The notes under the pieces: model-generated
What the model was told of the DNA's origin: nothing
Database searches by the model: none
Seen by the model: the letters and a program-made list of their open reading frames with translations, nothing else
In this document: positions 13,844-24,933 of the stretch, one piece after another
How positions within the stretch are numbered: the first letter of the stretch is position 1
How the letters are laid out: every line of letters begins with the position of its first letter
NCBI RefSeq assembly: GCF_003576645.1
Contig: NC_044927.1
Span: forward strand, 19,206,217-19,270,216
Length of the DNA: 64,000 nt
Origin: Ipomoea triloba
Lineage: Eukaryota > Streptophyta > Magnoliopsida > Solanales > Convolvulaceae
Direction: 5' to 3'
Program-made: the position numbers and the translations under genes

Positions 13844-13855
13844 GCTCTGATACCA
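13844..13855 (-). promoter_or_regulatory. Primer-binding site of Copia element 1 (tRNA-iMet type)
   Basis: TGGTATCAGAGC on the minus strand, directly inside the 5' LTR end at 13856. This is the standard initiator-tRNA-Met complement in Copia elements. Confidence 0.88.
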
Positions 13856-13941
13856 TAACGCGAAGAGAAGTAAAATCTAAAAGGAAGAAGAAGATTGGTT
13901 GTAGAATGCGGTTTGTTTTCATTGCTTTACAACACGTGTAT
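13856..13941 (-). repeat. 5' LTR of Copia element 1, first part
   Basis: Matches the left part of 8676-8867. Interrupted at TGTAT by the Gypsy element that starts at 13942. Confidence 0.88.
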
Positions 13942-15335
13942 TGATAAGCATTATTTTTATACTTATTTATATTTAATTCTTATAATAAATTAGTTTTATT
14001 TATTTTACATTATATTTATTTTAAACTTTATTTTATATTTCATACTAATATATTAATTATGTTAATAATTATGCTTAATAAATATTTATGGACTAATCAT
14101 GTTTCTTTAATTTAAATTTAATCTAATTAAATTATTTGATTTGTTTTGTTAGCAGCCAACAACGAACCAATTTATAATTAAATTAATATAATAAGATTAT
14201 AATTACCTCTTCCTTCAGTTTGTTATGTACGTAGAATGCTACAATGATGCGGACGAAGCGGACATGCGACGATTGCGGCGGAGGATTGCTGCGTGCGACG
14301 TGGATGGCTCTCTTTGCATTTGGCGCAATTTGTGCATTTCTAAGTGTATAAATAGATAGCAGAATGCTTTGTAAAAGCCATCCCATTTTCAATTGAATTA
14401 GATTTCCTTTTGTTGCCTCACGCACGTGTATATATATATATATACTTTCTTTCAATTCTCTTTTTTAGAGAATTAATATATTTATATATATTTTTATTTA
14501 GTAACCAATTCCTACGATGTACTGCTGAGTTCATATTTTTCCAATTCGAGGATTATGGAAGTTTGATTCTACAAGACCAGTAAGCTTTATTTAGCCTAAA
14601 TTATTCTTTGCATTTTATTATCTATATATCTTCTGTTATATTCATATATATGATTTAATGCTTGGTTAATTGTTGCAATAGGGCCCATTGTTCAATTGTC
14701 AAGTTATTAAATTGCTAGTCAGAACCTTGAATCCGTAATTGTTTAAGTGTTTTGATGTTAGTAGCAAATAGCACAATTTGATTATAACTGATTTTCGTTT
14801 TGTGTTATGGGGATATATAGTCTAGCTTAAATGAACCGAGCTTATGAGTTTGTTGGCTAGGATTGGTAGTCTTTCTAATTCGATAATGCTGTTAGTAAAT
14901 TAAATCCTAAGAGCTTGTTTAGGGTTGTTTATTAGCTAGGGAAGTAATTAAAGAGCTTGTTTTAATTACCGACGAAGTAAGGAAAGACAGGTTGTTAGAG
15001 CTTGTTAATAACCATAACCAATCTAGTAAAGAGTAAAGTTAGTTTGGCTTGCATATCAATATCTATCTTGTTAGAATTAAACTGATATTATTCCTTGGGT
15101 TGGATACTATTTGCCATTGACATTTACTTGATAATTATTTGCTATTTTCTATTTTCTATTTGATATTATTTTCCATTTTATTGTTGCTATTTAAGTTTCG
15201 ATTCTCATTTCATTATTTATTAAATTTATTGCTAAAGATAAGTCTAACCAATCTCTGTGGGTACGACCTTACTCGTCACTATTACAATTCATATAAGAGT
15301 AAGTATTTATTATTTGTTGGTTTCGACACCCATCA
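13942..15335 (+). repeat. 5' LTR of the young Gypsy element
   Basis: 1,394 bp, TGATAAGC to CCCATCA. Contains a TATAAATAG motif near 14347 (likely the transcription start region) and a short TA run near 14430. Confidence 0.95.
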
Positions 15336-15336
15336 A

Positions 15337-15359
15337 ATTTTTGGCGCCGTTGCCGGGGA
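15337..15359 (+). promoter_or_regulatory. Primer-binding segment of the young Gypsy element
   Basis: TTTTTGGCGCCGTTGCCGG-type sequence right after the LTR, as in Athila/Tat-related Gypsy elements. A near-identical segment marks the other Gypsy-like family at 62238-62262 (minus). Confidence 0.8.
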
Positions 15360-15384
15360 TTGGTGTCAAATTAGATTTATTTTT

Positions 15385-17952
15385 ATGCCACGTTCTTCTC
15401 GTACGGGTCAATTGCAATACGATCCCGAGATTGAGAAGACTGCAAAAAAGTTAAGGAAGGAGACTAGATTACGTAAAAGTAGAGTACTTTCATCAATATC
15501 TGTTCAATCAACTACCACAACTGAATCAATTGCATCTTGTTGCGATTCTGAAAAAGAGCAAACAATGGTCGAAAATCAAGTAGTGGCTGAAGAACGAAGA
15601 ACTTTAAGGGAGCTTTCTGCACCGAATTTAAATCAACAACCGCTTTGTATTCAACATCCTGCCTTAGAGGTTGGTTTTGAATTAAGGTCGGGTTTGATTC
15701 AACTACTCCCAACATTTCGTGGTCTTGAAAATGAAGATCCGCATAAGCACCTAAAGGAGTTCCACGTGGTGTGTTCGAGCTTCAAACCGCAAAGAGTGAC
15801 GGAAGATCAAATCAAACTACGTGCTTTCCCATTTTCATTAGCCGATAGAGCAAAGGATTGGTTATTTTACCTTCCTTCAGGCTCAATAAACACATGGGAT
15901 GAAATGGTAAGATTATTTCTTGAAAAGTTTTTCCCAGCATCACGAGCTGCCAGCATTAGAAGGGAAATATGTGGCATCAAACAAAGAGACACAGAGACTC
16001 TCCACGAGTACTGGGAACGTTTCAAGCAATTGTGTGCAAGTTGCCCTCAACATGGAGTTTCTGAACAGCTCCTCATTCAATACTTTTATGAGGGATTGCT
16101 TCCCATGGAAAGAAAGATGATGGATGCAGCTAGTGGAGGCGCTATAGTGAACAAAACTCCTCGTGAAGCTAGAGATTTGATATCCATAATGGCTGCCAAT
16201 TCACAACAATTTGGATGTAGACAGGACACCCCTTCTAGAAGGGTGAATGAGGTAAACATTTCTTCTCTTGAGAATAAAGTATCTCACTTAACTACTCTTG
16301 TTCAACAGTTAGCTAATAAAGTATCTCACTTAACTACTCTTGTTCAACAGTTAGCTTTAGGAGGTACGCATCAGGTAAAAGCTTGTGGGATATGTGCTGC
16401 TACTGGACACCAAACTGACATGTGTCCGACACTTCAATATGATTCTTGTGAGCAAACTGACATGTGTCCGACACTTCAATATGATTCTTGTGAGCAAGCT
16501 AACGCAATTGGAGGGTTTCCAGGCCAACCACAACGAAATTATGATCCCTATTCAAATACGTACAATCCAGGATGGAGGGATCATCCAAATTTCAGCTACA
16601 AGCCACGTCCACAGTTTCCACAGTTTCAGCCTAGACAACCTATTCAACAACAATCTTCATCTTCACAACAACCATCTTCTAATTCAAGTATGTCATTGGA
16701 GGATATTGTTAAGTCACTTGCCATTAACACACAACAATTTCAGCAACAAACACAACAATTTCAGCAAGAAACAAGAACAAGTATTCAACACTTAGAAAGT
16801 CAGATGAGCCAGCTAGCATCTACCGTGAGTAGATTGGAGTCTCAAGGAAAGTTGCCCTCACAAACTATTGTTAATCCAAAGCAAAATGTGAGTGCAATTA
16901 CCCTGAGGAGTGGAAAAGAGCTGCCAGAACATACTCAAGTGAGAAAAACACCCAACCGAGAGGAAACTGAAAAAGAAGTCCATCAACCTCAAAATGGTCA
17001 AAAGCCTGACAAAGAACATCCAAAGTCTTGGGTAATCCCTCCTCCTTTTCCTAGTAGGTTCGCCAAATCCAAGAACGCTGAAGACGAAAAAGAAATACTT
17101 GAGACATTTCGAAAGGTCGAGGTAAATATTCCTTTACTTGATGCTATTAAACAAATTCCTCGATATGCTAAGTTTCTCAAGGAGTTGTGCACAAACAAAA
17201 GAAAGTTGAAAGGCAATGAAATGGTAAACATGGGGGAAAATGTTTCAGCTATCCTTCAGAAAAAGTTGCCTCCTAAATGCAAAGATCCTGGTATGTTTAC
17301 TATCCCTTGCAAAATTGGAAATGTTAATGTTGAAAGCGCAATGTTAGATCTTGGAGCTTCAATAAATGTCATGCCCCTATCTGTTTATTCATCTTTAAAT
17401 GTTGGCTCCTTAAAAGAAACTGGTGTAATTGTTCAACTTGCTGATAGATCTAATGTTTATCCTGTGGGGGTTTTAGAAGATATTTTAGTACAAGTTGATG
17501 GGTTAATCTTTCCTGCTGATTTTTATGTGTTAGATATGGAAGAAAATCCTCCTAATTCTTCATTGATCTTATTAGGGAGGCCATTTTTGAAAACATCTAA
17601 AACTAAAATTGATGTGCATGATTGTATATTGACAATGGAGTTTGATGGTGACATTGTTAAATTTGATATATTTAATACTACCATGAAACATCTAAATAGC
17701 ATGTCATCTGTTTTTGTTGTGGATATTTTATTGCAAGAAGATAATTGTTATTTGATTGATGGTGATAAACCGAATGTTGCGTTGAATAGAAATCCTGACT
17801 TTGAAGATGTGTTAGGAAGAAAATGGCGTCTAGCCAAAGACGTTAAAGAAAGACGCTACTTGGGAGGCAACCCAAAGGGAGTTTATTCTACTCTTCCCTT
17901 TATTTGTTTTGCAATTTTATTAATTTTTCTCTTATCTTTACATTCTATTTAA
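15385..17952 (+). CDS. Gag-protease polyprotein of the young Gypsy element
   Basis: Open for 855 aa from the first ATG after the primer-binding site (MPRSSRTG); the frame is open further upstream, but that part is LTR. The retrotransposon gag domain lies at about residues 165-260. A CCHC knuckle CGICAATGHQTDMC follows at about 333. A Gln-rich, coiled stretch runs 420-490. An aspartic protease has DLGAS at 655-659 and LLGRPFL further on, like Athila/Tat Gypsy proteases. The tail RLAKDVKERRYLGGNPK resembles the very end of a Gypsy pol, so the deletion removed RT, RH and IN but kept the frame. Two separate 42-bp tandem duplications occur in the gag (16273-16356 and 16411-16494). No stops, so it may be translated; particle formation is inferred. 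Confidence 0.93.
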   Translation: MPRSSRTGQLQYDPEIEKTAKKLRKETRLRKSRVLSSISVQSTTTTESIASCCDSEKEQTMVENQVVAEERRTLRELSAPNLNQQPLCIQHPALEVGFELRSGLIQLLPTFRGLENEDPHKHLKEFHVVCSSFKPQRVTEDQIKLRAFPFSLADRAKDWLFYLPSGSINTWDEMVRLFLEKFFPASRAASIRREICGIKQRDTETLHEYWERFKQLCASCPQHGVSEQLLIQYFYEGLLPMERKMMDAASGGAIVNKTPREARDLISIMAANSQQFGCRQDTPSRRVNEVNISSLENKVSHLTTLVQQLANKVSHLTTLVQQLALGGTHQVKACGICAATGHQTDMCPTLQYDSCEQTDMCPTLQYDSCEQANAIGGFPGQPQRNYDPYSNTYNPGWRDHPNFSYKPRPQFPQFQPRQPIQQQSSSSQQPSSNSSMSLEDIVKSLAINTQQFQQQTQQFQQETRTSIQHLESQMSQLASTVSRLESQGKLPSQTIVNPKQNVSAITLRSGKELPEHTQVRKTPNREETEKEVHQPQNGQKPDKEHPKSWVIPPPFPSRFAKSKNAEDEKEILETFRKVEVNIPLLDAIKQIPRYAKFLKELCTNKRKLKGNEMVNMGENVSAILQKKLPPKCKDPGMFTIPCKIGNVNVESAMLDLGASINVMPLSVYSSLNVGSLKETGVIVQLADRSNVYPVGVLEDILVQVDGLIFPADFYVLDMEENPPNSSLILLGRPFLKTSKTKIDVHDCILTMEFDGDIVKFDIFNTTMKHLNSMSSVFVVDILLQEDNCYLIDGDKPNVALNRNPDFEDVLGRKWRLAKDVKERRYLGGNPKGVYSTLPFICFAILLIFLLSLHSI

Positions 17953-19417
17953 CATTGGGGACAATGTTTAGAATAAGTGTGGGGAGGGGATATGATTATT
18001 TTCTTCTCGTCAAATAAAAAAAAAGATCTTTCTTTTTCTACTAATTTTTTTCAAAAAAATAATATTTTTACTAAAATTCATAACATAATTGAATAATTGA
18101 TCTTGCATATTATGAGTATTTAATTAGTGTTTTGTTTGATATGGTGGTGGCTAAACTAACCAAGCATGAACCTGTGAGATATTTGAGCCTTTGACTGACA
18201 CTTCAGTCCAATTATTTTGTTCTTGTGTGATATCTTCCATGGATTTGTATCTCTAGAACTTGCCTTGATTCTCTTTAAAGCTAATTTGATTCATGCATGA
18301 TCTTAATATGATTAAGGCCATCTTTGATTCTTAGCCACACTAGCCAAATAGCATGTTCATACCGTAATTATTTTCCTTGGTCAGCCACTTTGAGCCTGTT
18401 AACCGTATTTTTGTTCTTATTGAACCACACATTATAAGCCTCATCCCTGAAATTAATTTCCTTAACCTTGCCTGAAGGACTAGGGGAGCTTTGATTGGGT
18501 AAATGATAAGGATTGAGTGTGGGGAGTTTTTAATAATGTCCCACTGGGCGTGCCATGATAAGGATTGAGTATGGGGAAAGAGGTTGGCAAAAGTGTCTAT
18601 ATGAGTGAGAATAAGGAAATTGTCCATGGACTTCTACGAGCTTTTGGTTGGTATTTTCAAAAAGAAAAAGAGTTGATGTAGTTGTTTCAATTTGAGGTTG
18701 TTTCTACACTAAAGATGGTGAAATGTGTGATTGGAAAGTGTCCTTCTTCTTCTACAAAAAAAAAAAAAAATTCAAAAGAAAAGAAAAAATAAAGAAAGAA
18801 AAAAAAACGAAAAGTAGCAATACAAAAAAAAAAAAAGAGAAAAAGAGAAAATGAAATTATCATTTCTGGTTGTTATTAGTAAAGCTTGCTGAATAAGATA
18901 TGAATAGTTTATGGTCATATGGGGATGTGATAGTTTATTCGGTTGAAGTTGAAATATCAAAATAACAAGAGTGATTGGGTTCATTGGGTCCTTATTTTTG
19001 AGTTAGTTCATTCAATCATGCTCCTCTAGTTTTGAAGGCTTTTTGAACTACTTTTCCAAATAATTCCTACCCTTTGTCCTAAGCCCCATTACAACCTTGA
19101 AGAAAGTCCTTATGATTTGGTCATGCATGTTATCTTGTAGTGGAGAATGAGAAGATATGCAAGCCTATGGTAGAACATTTCTATAGGAATTGATTTGAGT
19201 GAAATTTATACACCCTTCAAACACTTTTGAGTGACGAGTGATTTACCCGTGAGGGCTTGGTTATTTAGTTTACTCCATTTTCAAATAAATTGCTAGCTGG
19301 GTATTTATAATGTGTTTGAGACTAATGTTCATGAAGTGTTATGAGTTTTTATATATTTATATTTTCTTAAATAATGTCTTTGCTTGAGGACAAGCAAATG
19401 ATTAGTGTGGGGAATTT
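17953..19417 (+). other. 3' internal non-coding region of the young Gypsy element
   Basis: AT-rich region without credible ORFs between the gag-protease stop and the 3' LTR. GTGTGGGGA occurs near 17980, 18518 and just before the LTR (about 19405). The last copy is the likely polypurine tract. GCTTGAGGACAAGCAAA, a phrase shared with the other Gypsy-like family, precedes it. Confidence 0.75.
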
Positions 19418-20811
19418 TGATAAGCATTATTTTTATACTTATTTATATTTAATTCTTATAATAAATTAGTTTTATTTATTTTACATTATATTTATTTTAA
19501 ACTTTATTTTATATTTCATACTAATATATTAATTATGTTAATAATTATGCTTAATAAATATTTATGGACTAATCATGTTTCTTTAATTTAAATTTAATCT
19601 AATTAAATTATTTGATTTGTTTTGTTAGCAGCCAACAACGAACCAATTTATAATTAAATTAATATAATAAGATTATAATTACCTCTTCCTTCAGTTTGTT
19701 ATGTACGTAGAATGCTACAATGATGCGGACGAAGCGGACATGCGACGATTGCGGCGGAGGATTGCTGCGTGCGACGTGGATGGCTCTCTTTGCATTTGGC
19801 GCAATTTGTGCATTTCTAAGTGTATAAATAGATAGCAGAATGCTTTGTAAAAGCCATCCCATTTTCAATTGAATTAGATTTCCTTTTGTTGCCTCACGCA
19901 CGTGTATATATATATATATACTTTCTTTCAATTCTCTTTTTTAGAGAATTAATATATTTATATATATTTTTATTTAGTAACCAATTCCTACGATGTACTG
20001 CTGAGTTCATATTTTTCCAATTCGAGGATTATGGAAGTTTGATTCTACAAGACCAGTAAGCTTTATTTAGCCTAAATTATTCTTTGCATTTTATTATCTA
20101 TATATCTTCTGTTATATTCATATATATGATTTAATGCTTGGTTAATTGTTGCAATAGGGCCCATTGTTCAATTGTCAAGTTATTAAATTGCTAGTCAGAA
20201 CCTTGAATCCGTAATTGTTTAAGTGTTTTGATGTTAGTAGCAAATAGCACAATTTGATTATAACTGATTTTCGTTTTGTGTTATGGGGATATATAGTCTA
20301 GCTTAAATGAACCGAGCTTATGAGTTTGTTGGCTAGGATTGGTAGTCTTTCTAATTCGATAATGCTGTTAGTAAATTAAATCCTAAGAGCTTGTTTAGGG
20401 TTGTTTATTAGCTAGGGAAGTAATTAAAGAGCTTGTTTTAATTACCGACGAAGTAAGGAAAGACAGGTTGTTAGAGCTTGTTAATAACCATAACCAATCT
20501 AGTAAAGAGTAAAGTTAGTTTGGCTTGCATATCAATATCTATCTTGTTAGAATTAAACTGATATTATTCCTTGGGTTGGATACTATTTGCCATTGACATT
20601 TACTTGATAATTATTTGCTATTTGCTATTTTCTATTTGATATTATTTTCCATTTTATTGTTGCTATTTAAGTTTCGATTCTCATTTCATTATTTATTAAA
20701 TTTATTGCTAAAGATAAGTCTAACCAATCTCTGTGGGTACGACCTTACTCGTCACTATTACAATTCATATAAGAGTAAGTATTTATTATTTGTTGGTTTC
20801 GACACCCATCA
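19418..20811 (+). repeat. 3' LTR of the young Gypsy element
   Basis: Same length (1,394 bp) as the 5' LTR. The only difference seen is T/G in the run corresponding to 15145-15155 and 20622-20632. Confidence 0.95.
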
Positions 20812-20922
20812 TGTATACATGGAGTTTATATAGATGATAGGTGACGGTTGCAACTGATCATAGAGTATAGAGTTTACAAGAATGCCCTCACTTATTCTAC
20901 TCATTTCCTTTATTGCCCAATA
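20812..20922 (-). repeat. 5' LTR of Copia element 1, second part
   Basis: Continues the LTR broken at 13941. Starts with the duplicated TGTAT and ends GCCCAATA like 8867. Confidence 0.88.
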
Positions 20923-21463
20923 GGAAAATTTTTCATTCAATTTATTTGTGTTGAAATAATAAATCAGATTTTGAGAAAAATTAATATATATATTTTTTTA
21001 AATTAAAATCTAAACTATCACATTGATGAAAGGAATCATGAGTATTTAAAAAAAAATATTAGTGGAAGGAAATATGTGGGAAAGAAAATTGAATTTACAA
21101 GTTTTGCCTTAAAAATAAGATTTAAGACGGAAATTGTCCGTTTCTAATTGTTTCATTTTGATGAAGAAGATAAAATGTAACTAAACTAAGACTTGGAAGA
21201 CCAAAACAAGATGCACATATAAATAGAGGAATGAGTTCACTATATATACGCCTATAATTGCGGGAGACAAATTTATGAATTTTATTATAATAATATAAAA
21301 GTTTGGTGATATTACTTATTTATTTTTTGTTTGCATTTGTATTATAATGGGTTGTTTTAGAACTTTAGAACATGATTTAGGTTATAAATTGTGAAATTTT
21401 CATATTAATTGTATCATATTTAATTTTTGTATAGTTTTTTTTTTTTTTTTTTTTTTTTTTTTN

Positions 21464-21501
<38 letters not shown>

Positions 21502-22280
21502 AAATCTTGTATAGTTCATTTAAGGATACTAGCTAGTACATAAGTACAAATTTTATAATTGTTTTGTGAATAGTGAGAAGTTAGGGCTTTTATGCTTATA
21601 ACAATGGCCAATGAAATAATGGTGTGAAAATCTTTAGTTTTCAACATTTTTCTTATATTTGGTTATAATGTGGACTAGAAGACTAAATCATGTAGCAAAT
21701 GCATATATATAGTCAATAGTTTAATCTAGACTAGTTAAAGGTATAAGATCTTAATATAGTTGAATGATCACTTTCAATATTAAGATACTATACAGTGTTA
21801 TATGCACCAAACATTGACAAAAGCATAAAACACAAATCCTTCGTAATCTTGAAAATGTTAGGTTATGCATCCTACCACTTTATGCCATTTTCACCAAATA
21901 AACATCTAAATAAATTATTCTACCCGAACACAACTATTATACAACTATTCACATATTATAAGTATAAACAAGGTGAAAACACATGTAATAAACATAAACG
22001 TGGCAATAGCATTTAAGAGATAAAAGGAAAACAAAATGTATCTATTAAAATAAAAGAATAATCTTCAAATTTAAGTGTCAAACGGCTGATTACAAGCTCT
22101 AAAAATATAAAGGAGCATAAATTAATACAAAATTATATTTTTACCATAACACACCTTAAAATTAATATTTATGGTGGAATTTAAAGAAAAACTTTATAGT
22201 AACAGAAGAAAACTAAAAGAAGTTAATGCAATTGAAGATACAATTTGCAAATACTATAACGACTAATTATTATTATTATT
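20923..22280. other. AT-rich intergenic DNA with one poly(T) insertion
   Basis: No gene or element recognised apart from the poly(T) insertion at 21437-21506. Short ORFs here have no recognisable composition. Confidence 0.6.
21437..21506 (-). mobile_element. Ultra-short retroposon insertion (poly(A) plus 6 nt)
   Basis: On the minus strand the insert reads GATTTC followed by about 64 A (with one N at 21463). The 10-bp duplication TTGTATAGTT flanks it (21427-21436 and 21507-21516). The six bases before the tail match the last bases of the LINE at 22685-22996 (ATTTTC then A). This suggests extreme 5' truncation during target-primed reverse transcription. Confidence 0.65.
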
Positions 22281-22598
22281 ATTATTAATATTATTATTTT
22301 TGTGAGAGGGAGGGACCCAAGGTCCCGAAAGTTAACAACGTCTGCAAGTGGCAAGGCTCAAAGCATCGCGTAGAAGCAGATCAGTCAGACCATCCGACGG
22401 ATCATCAAGAAACGTAGTGCCCCACGAAGCGGAATGACCCATATTTGCAAGCAAGTCTGCACATTGGTTACCTTCATGAAGAATATGAACCACCTTTATG
22501 ACTTGGAATTGATTCATAAGGAGTTTGCAGTCCACGATTAGCATATTGCATTCTATCGATGAATCTGTCTCTTGAAGGAGGGCTTGAACCATGGCTTC
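22281..22598 (-). pseudogene. 3' end of a LINE (RNase H-like domain), minus strand
   Basis: Minus-strand frame 22592-22332 encodes an RNase H-like C-terminus (HILHEGNQCADLLANMG), typical of plant L1-type LINEs. It ends in a short AAT-repeat tail near 22268-22290. 5' truncated. Confidence 0.75.
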
Positions 22599-22684
22599 GG
22601 AAAGAAATACAAAATTTTTTATTAGAAATTGTACATGTTTTAATTAAGCTCTGTTGTAAATTAGTGCTCTTAATTAACACGCTC

Positions 22685-22996
22685 GATGGCTAAAGAATCA
22701 AGGATTGACGAACATTATCTTGGAAACTGATTGTTTGAATTTCTGTTCCAATTTCAATTCTGTCTCTTATGATTTTTCTTATGTTGGACTCATTATTAAG
22801 CATTGTAGGGTTCTTGCTAATGACATTGGGAACGTTGTGGTTCGCCATGTCAAAAGGTCAGCGAATCATGTAGCTCATGTGCTTGCACGGGCGACAGATT
22901 CTTCATCTGCCCTTGGTGTGTGGGTTTCGTCCCCGCCTTTGTGTATTTCCAGTCTATTGATTTAATATATTTGATTATTGATTTTCAAAAAAAAAA
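22685..22996 (+). pseudogene. 3' end of a second LINE (RNase H-like domain), plus strand
   Basis: Encodes VRHVKRSANHVAHVLARAT and a WVSSPP-type end, as in plant LINE RNase H tails. It finishes GATTTTC plus 10-11 A. A target duplication ACACGCTC (22677-22684 and 22997-23004) flanks it. Strongly 5' truncated (312 bp). Confidence 0.85.
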
Positions 22997-23460
22997 ACAC
23001 GCTCAAAGCAATACCGAGAAGAAGAGAAAAGGAAATAAAATATTTAATTTCATTTAACGTTTATACATATTACAACAATCTGTAATATACATTTGTAACG
23101 GAAGGTAATAATAGTAAATATAAATCTTCGACCGTTACATAATCAATGCCCATAATGTCCACAATAAATTATCTTTATAATACTCCTCTTTGGACATTAT
23201 CTTATCATAACCATGCCTCGTTAAAAACTCGCTAGAAAAATCTTGTGGAAAAAATCTAGATGAGAAAAGAGTACATGATATATGGGAAGGTCATGTGTTG
23301 TTCTGGTTGCCTAATTAAAAACCTTACCCTAAGAAAACCCTATAGGAAAAAAACTTTGTTAAGAGAAAAAAAGTACAACCATAAACCTTCAGGGTTCAAT
23401 CTTGGATTACAAGAGTAGTTGATCTTTTGTACCAATAAATCATTTGTACCTAGATGTTGT
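22997..23460. other. AT-rich spacer
   Basis: No ORF or element assigned. The right part may be the non-coding 3' end of the Copia remnant that follows. Confidence 0.4.
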
Positions 23461-24890
23461 TGTTCCCTGTGAAGACAACAATTGTTCTAACCTATGCATA
23501 CCAATTTTATGAACTTAATACTCAAAAGTAGATGTAGGTAGGGACTTAGTGAACAAATATGCTAGATTATTATCGGAACAAATTTTCTGAACAAGTATTT
23601 TACTGCTCTTCTGAAATTTATGTGGATAAAAGAATTTAGGTGCAATGCTTAATATGGTTCCATTTAACATATCCACTACTCATTTGTGCAGCACATGCTG
23701 CATTGTTCTCATACATGACATTGCGGGAAAACATAACATAACCAGTTTGAGACTTGGCATTATGGGGATCAAACAAAACAGCCAGTATCCAAGTAACCCA
23801 TCAAAAACATATATTGGTTTCTCACATAAACGTCAAAATCTTTTGTAATTCGAAGATACTAGAAGATATGTTAAACACTATTACAATATTTAATTACAAA
23901 ATGAGCATTAAATGTTACTAGCAATTTCATCTCAAATAAAATATTAGACATGATGTGATTATGAAATTTTTAGTCATAAAGTAGTGCACCAATGACAAAT
24001 AAGTAATGGACTTCCAATCCCAACACATCATCATTATCCTCTTTGAGTCCAAAAATGGTTCCTTATCTTCTCTAAGAAATTGGAAACCACTAGTCTAATA
24101 AGTAAATTGTACTTATCAATATAACACGCATCAAAGGCATTTTTCAAGATAGGCTAATTGGTATATAAAATTTCTTCAAATAAATACTCGATCTGCAGGT
24201 TGAGAAAATACGTGGTTTTCCAAGTCTTTCATTTCAAAATTTGTCTCTTGGCATGAGCTAATATCATCAAGTTCTTTATGTATAGTATCCGACTATCCGG
24301 TGATGTTCATACCATCAACACAGACTTGAGATAATAAATAAATAACTCGATTAGAAACTCTTTAATGAGCACATAATGATACATATTCATATTTACATAT
24401 TCATACTTTAGGAGGAAAATTACTCAGCCAATTGCTTACTACTTCAAGTTATGTAAAGCTTTTGTAATTCAACAACAAGCAAGTTGCGATTTTTATTTCT
24501 CTTCTCATTCCAAGAATTATAAATCCATCAAGATTTTTCCAAATAAACATTAGCGTCTAATGACCCATAATTATGCGATCATATCGTTCATCAGCTGCAT
24601 ATCTAAATTTATTATCATGCCAATTATGTAGTGGAACTTAATGACGTCCATTATAGGAGAGCATATTTGATTAAAATCAATTATGGATCTCCACGTGAAC
24701 CATTGGGGTATAAAACTCGCTTTATATCATACCACCTCATCATTCTTGTTTCTCTTTCGTACAAACACTCATTTGTAACCAACAGGGTTATCATTCGATG
24801 GTGCACGTATTATAAAGAGAATACGCTTTTAGCAAACTGAGTTATACTTTAATTTCTCCTTTTTATAGCAAACTGAGAATACGCTTCTAG
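23460..24890 (-). pseudogene. Decayed Copia RT-RNase H remnant
   Basis: Minus-strand scraps in all three frames: PVGYKWVFVRKRN-type RT start (about 24780), RYKARF, a degraded YVDD block reading CVDGMNITG (about 24300), and RNase H pieces NAACAAQMSSGYVKWNHIKH (about 23690). Order and orientation fit one Copia copy with many stops and shifts. Confidence 0.7.
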
Positions 24891-24933
24891 TGCCTAGCTC
24901 TGGATCCAAATTGTCATATAATATGAGCAATTT

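Larger units (their letters stand above)
13942..20811 (+). mobile_element. Young Gypsy-type gag-protease-only LTR element (TR-GAG-like)
   Basis: A complete insertion of 6,870 bp with two LTRs of 1,394 bp each (13942-15335, 19418-20811) and a 5-bp duplication TGTAT (13937-13941, 20812-20816). The ends are TG...CA. The primer-binding segment TTGGCGCCGTTGCCGGGGA follows the 5' LTR, and a purine tract AGTGTGGGGAA precedes the 3' LTR. The internal region encodes only gag and protease; the reverse transcriptase, RNase H and integrase are gone, so it needs another element in trans. By eye the LTRs differ at about one base. It sits inside the LTR of Copia element 1. Confidence 0.95.
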
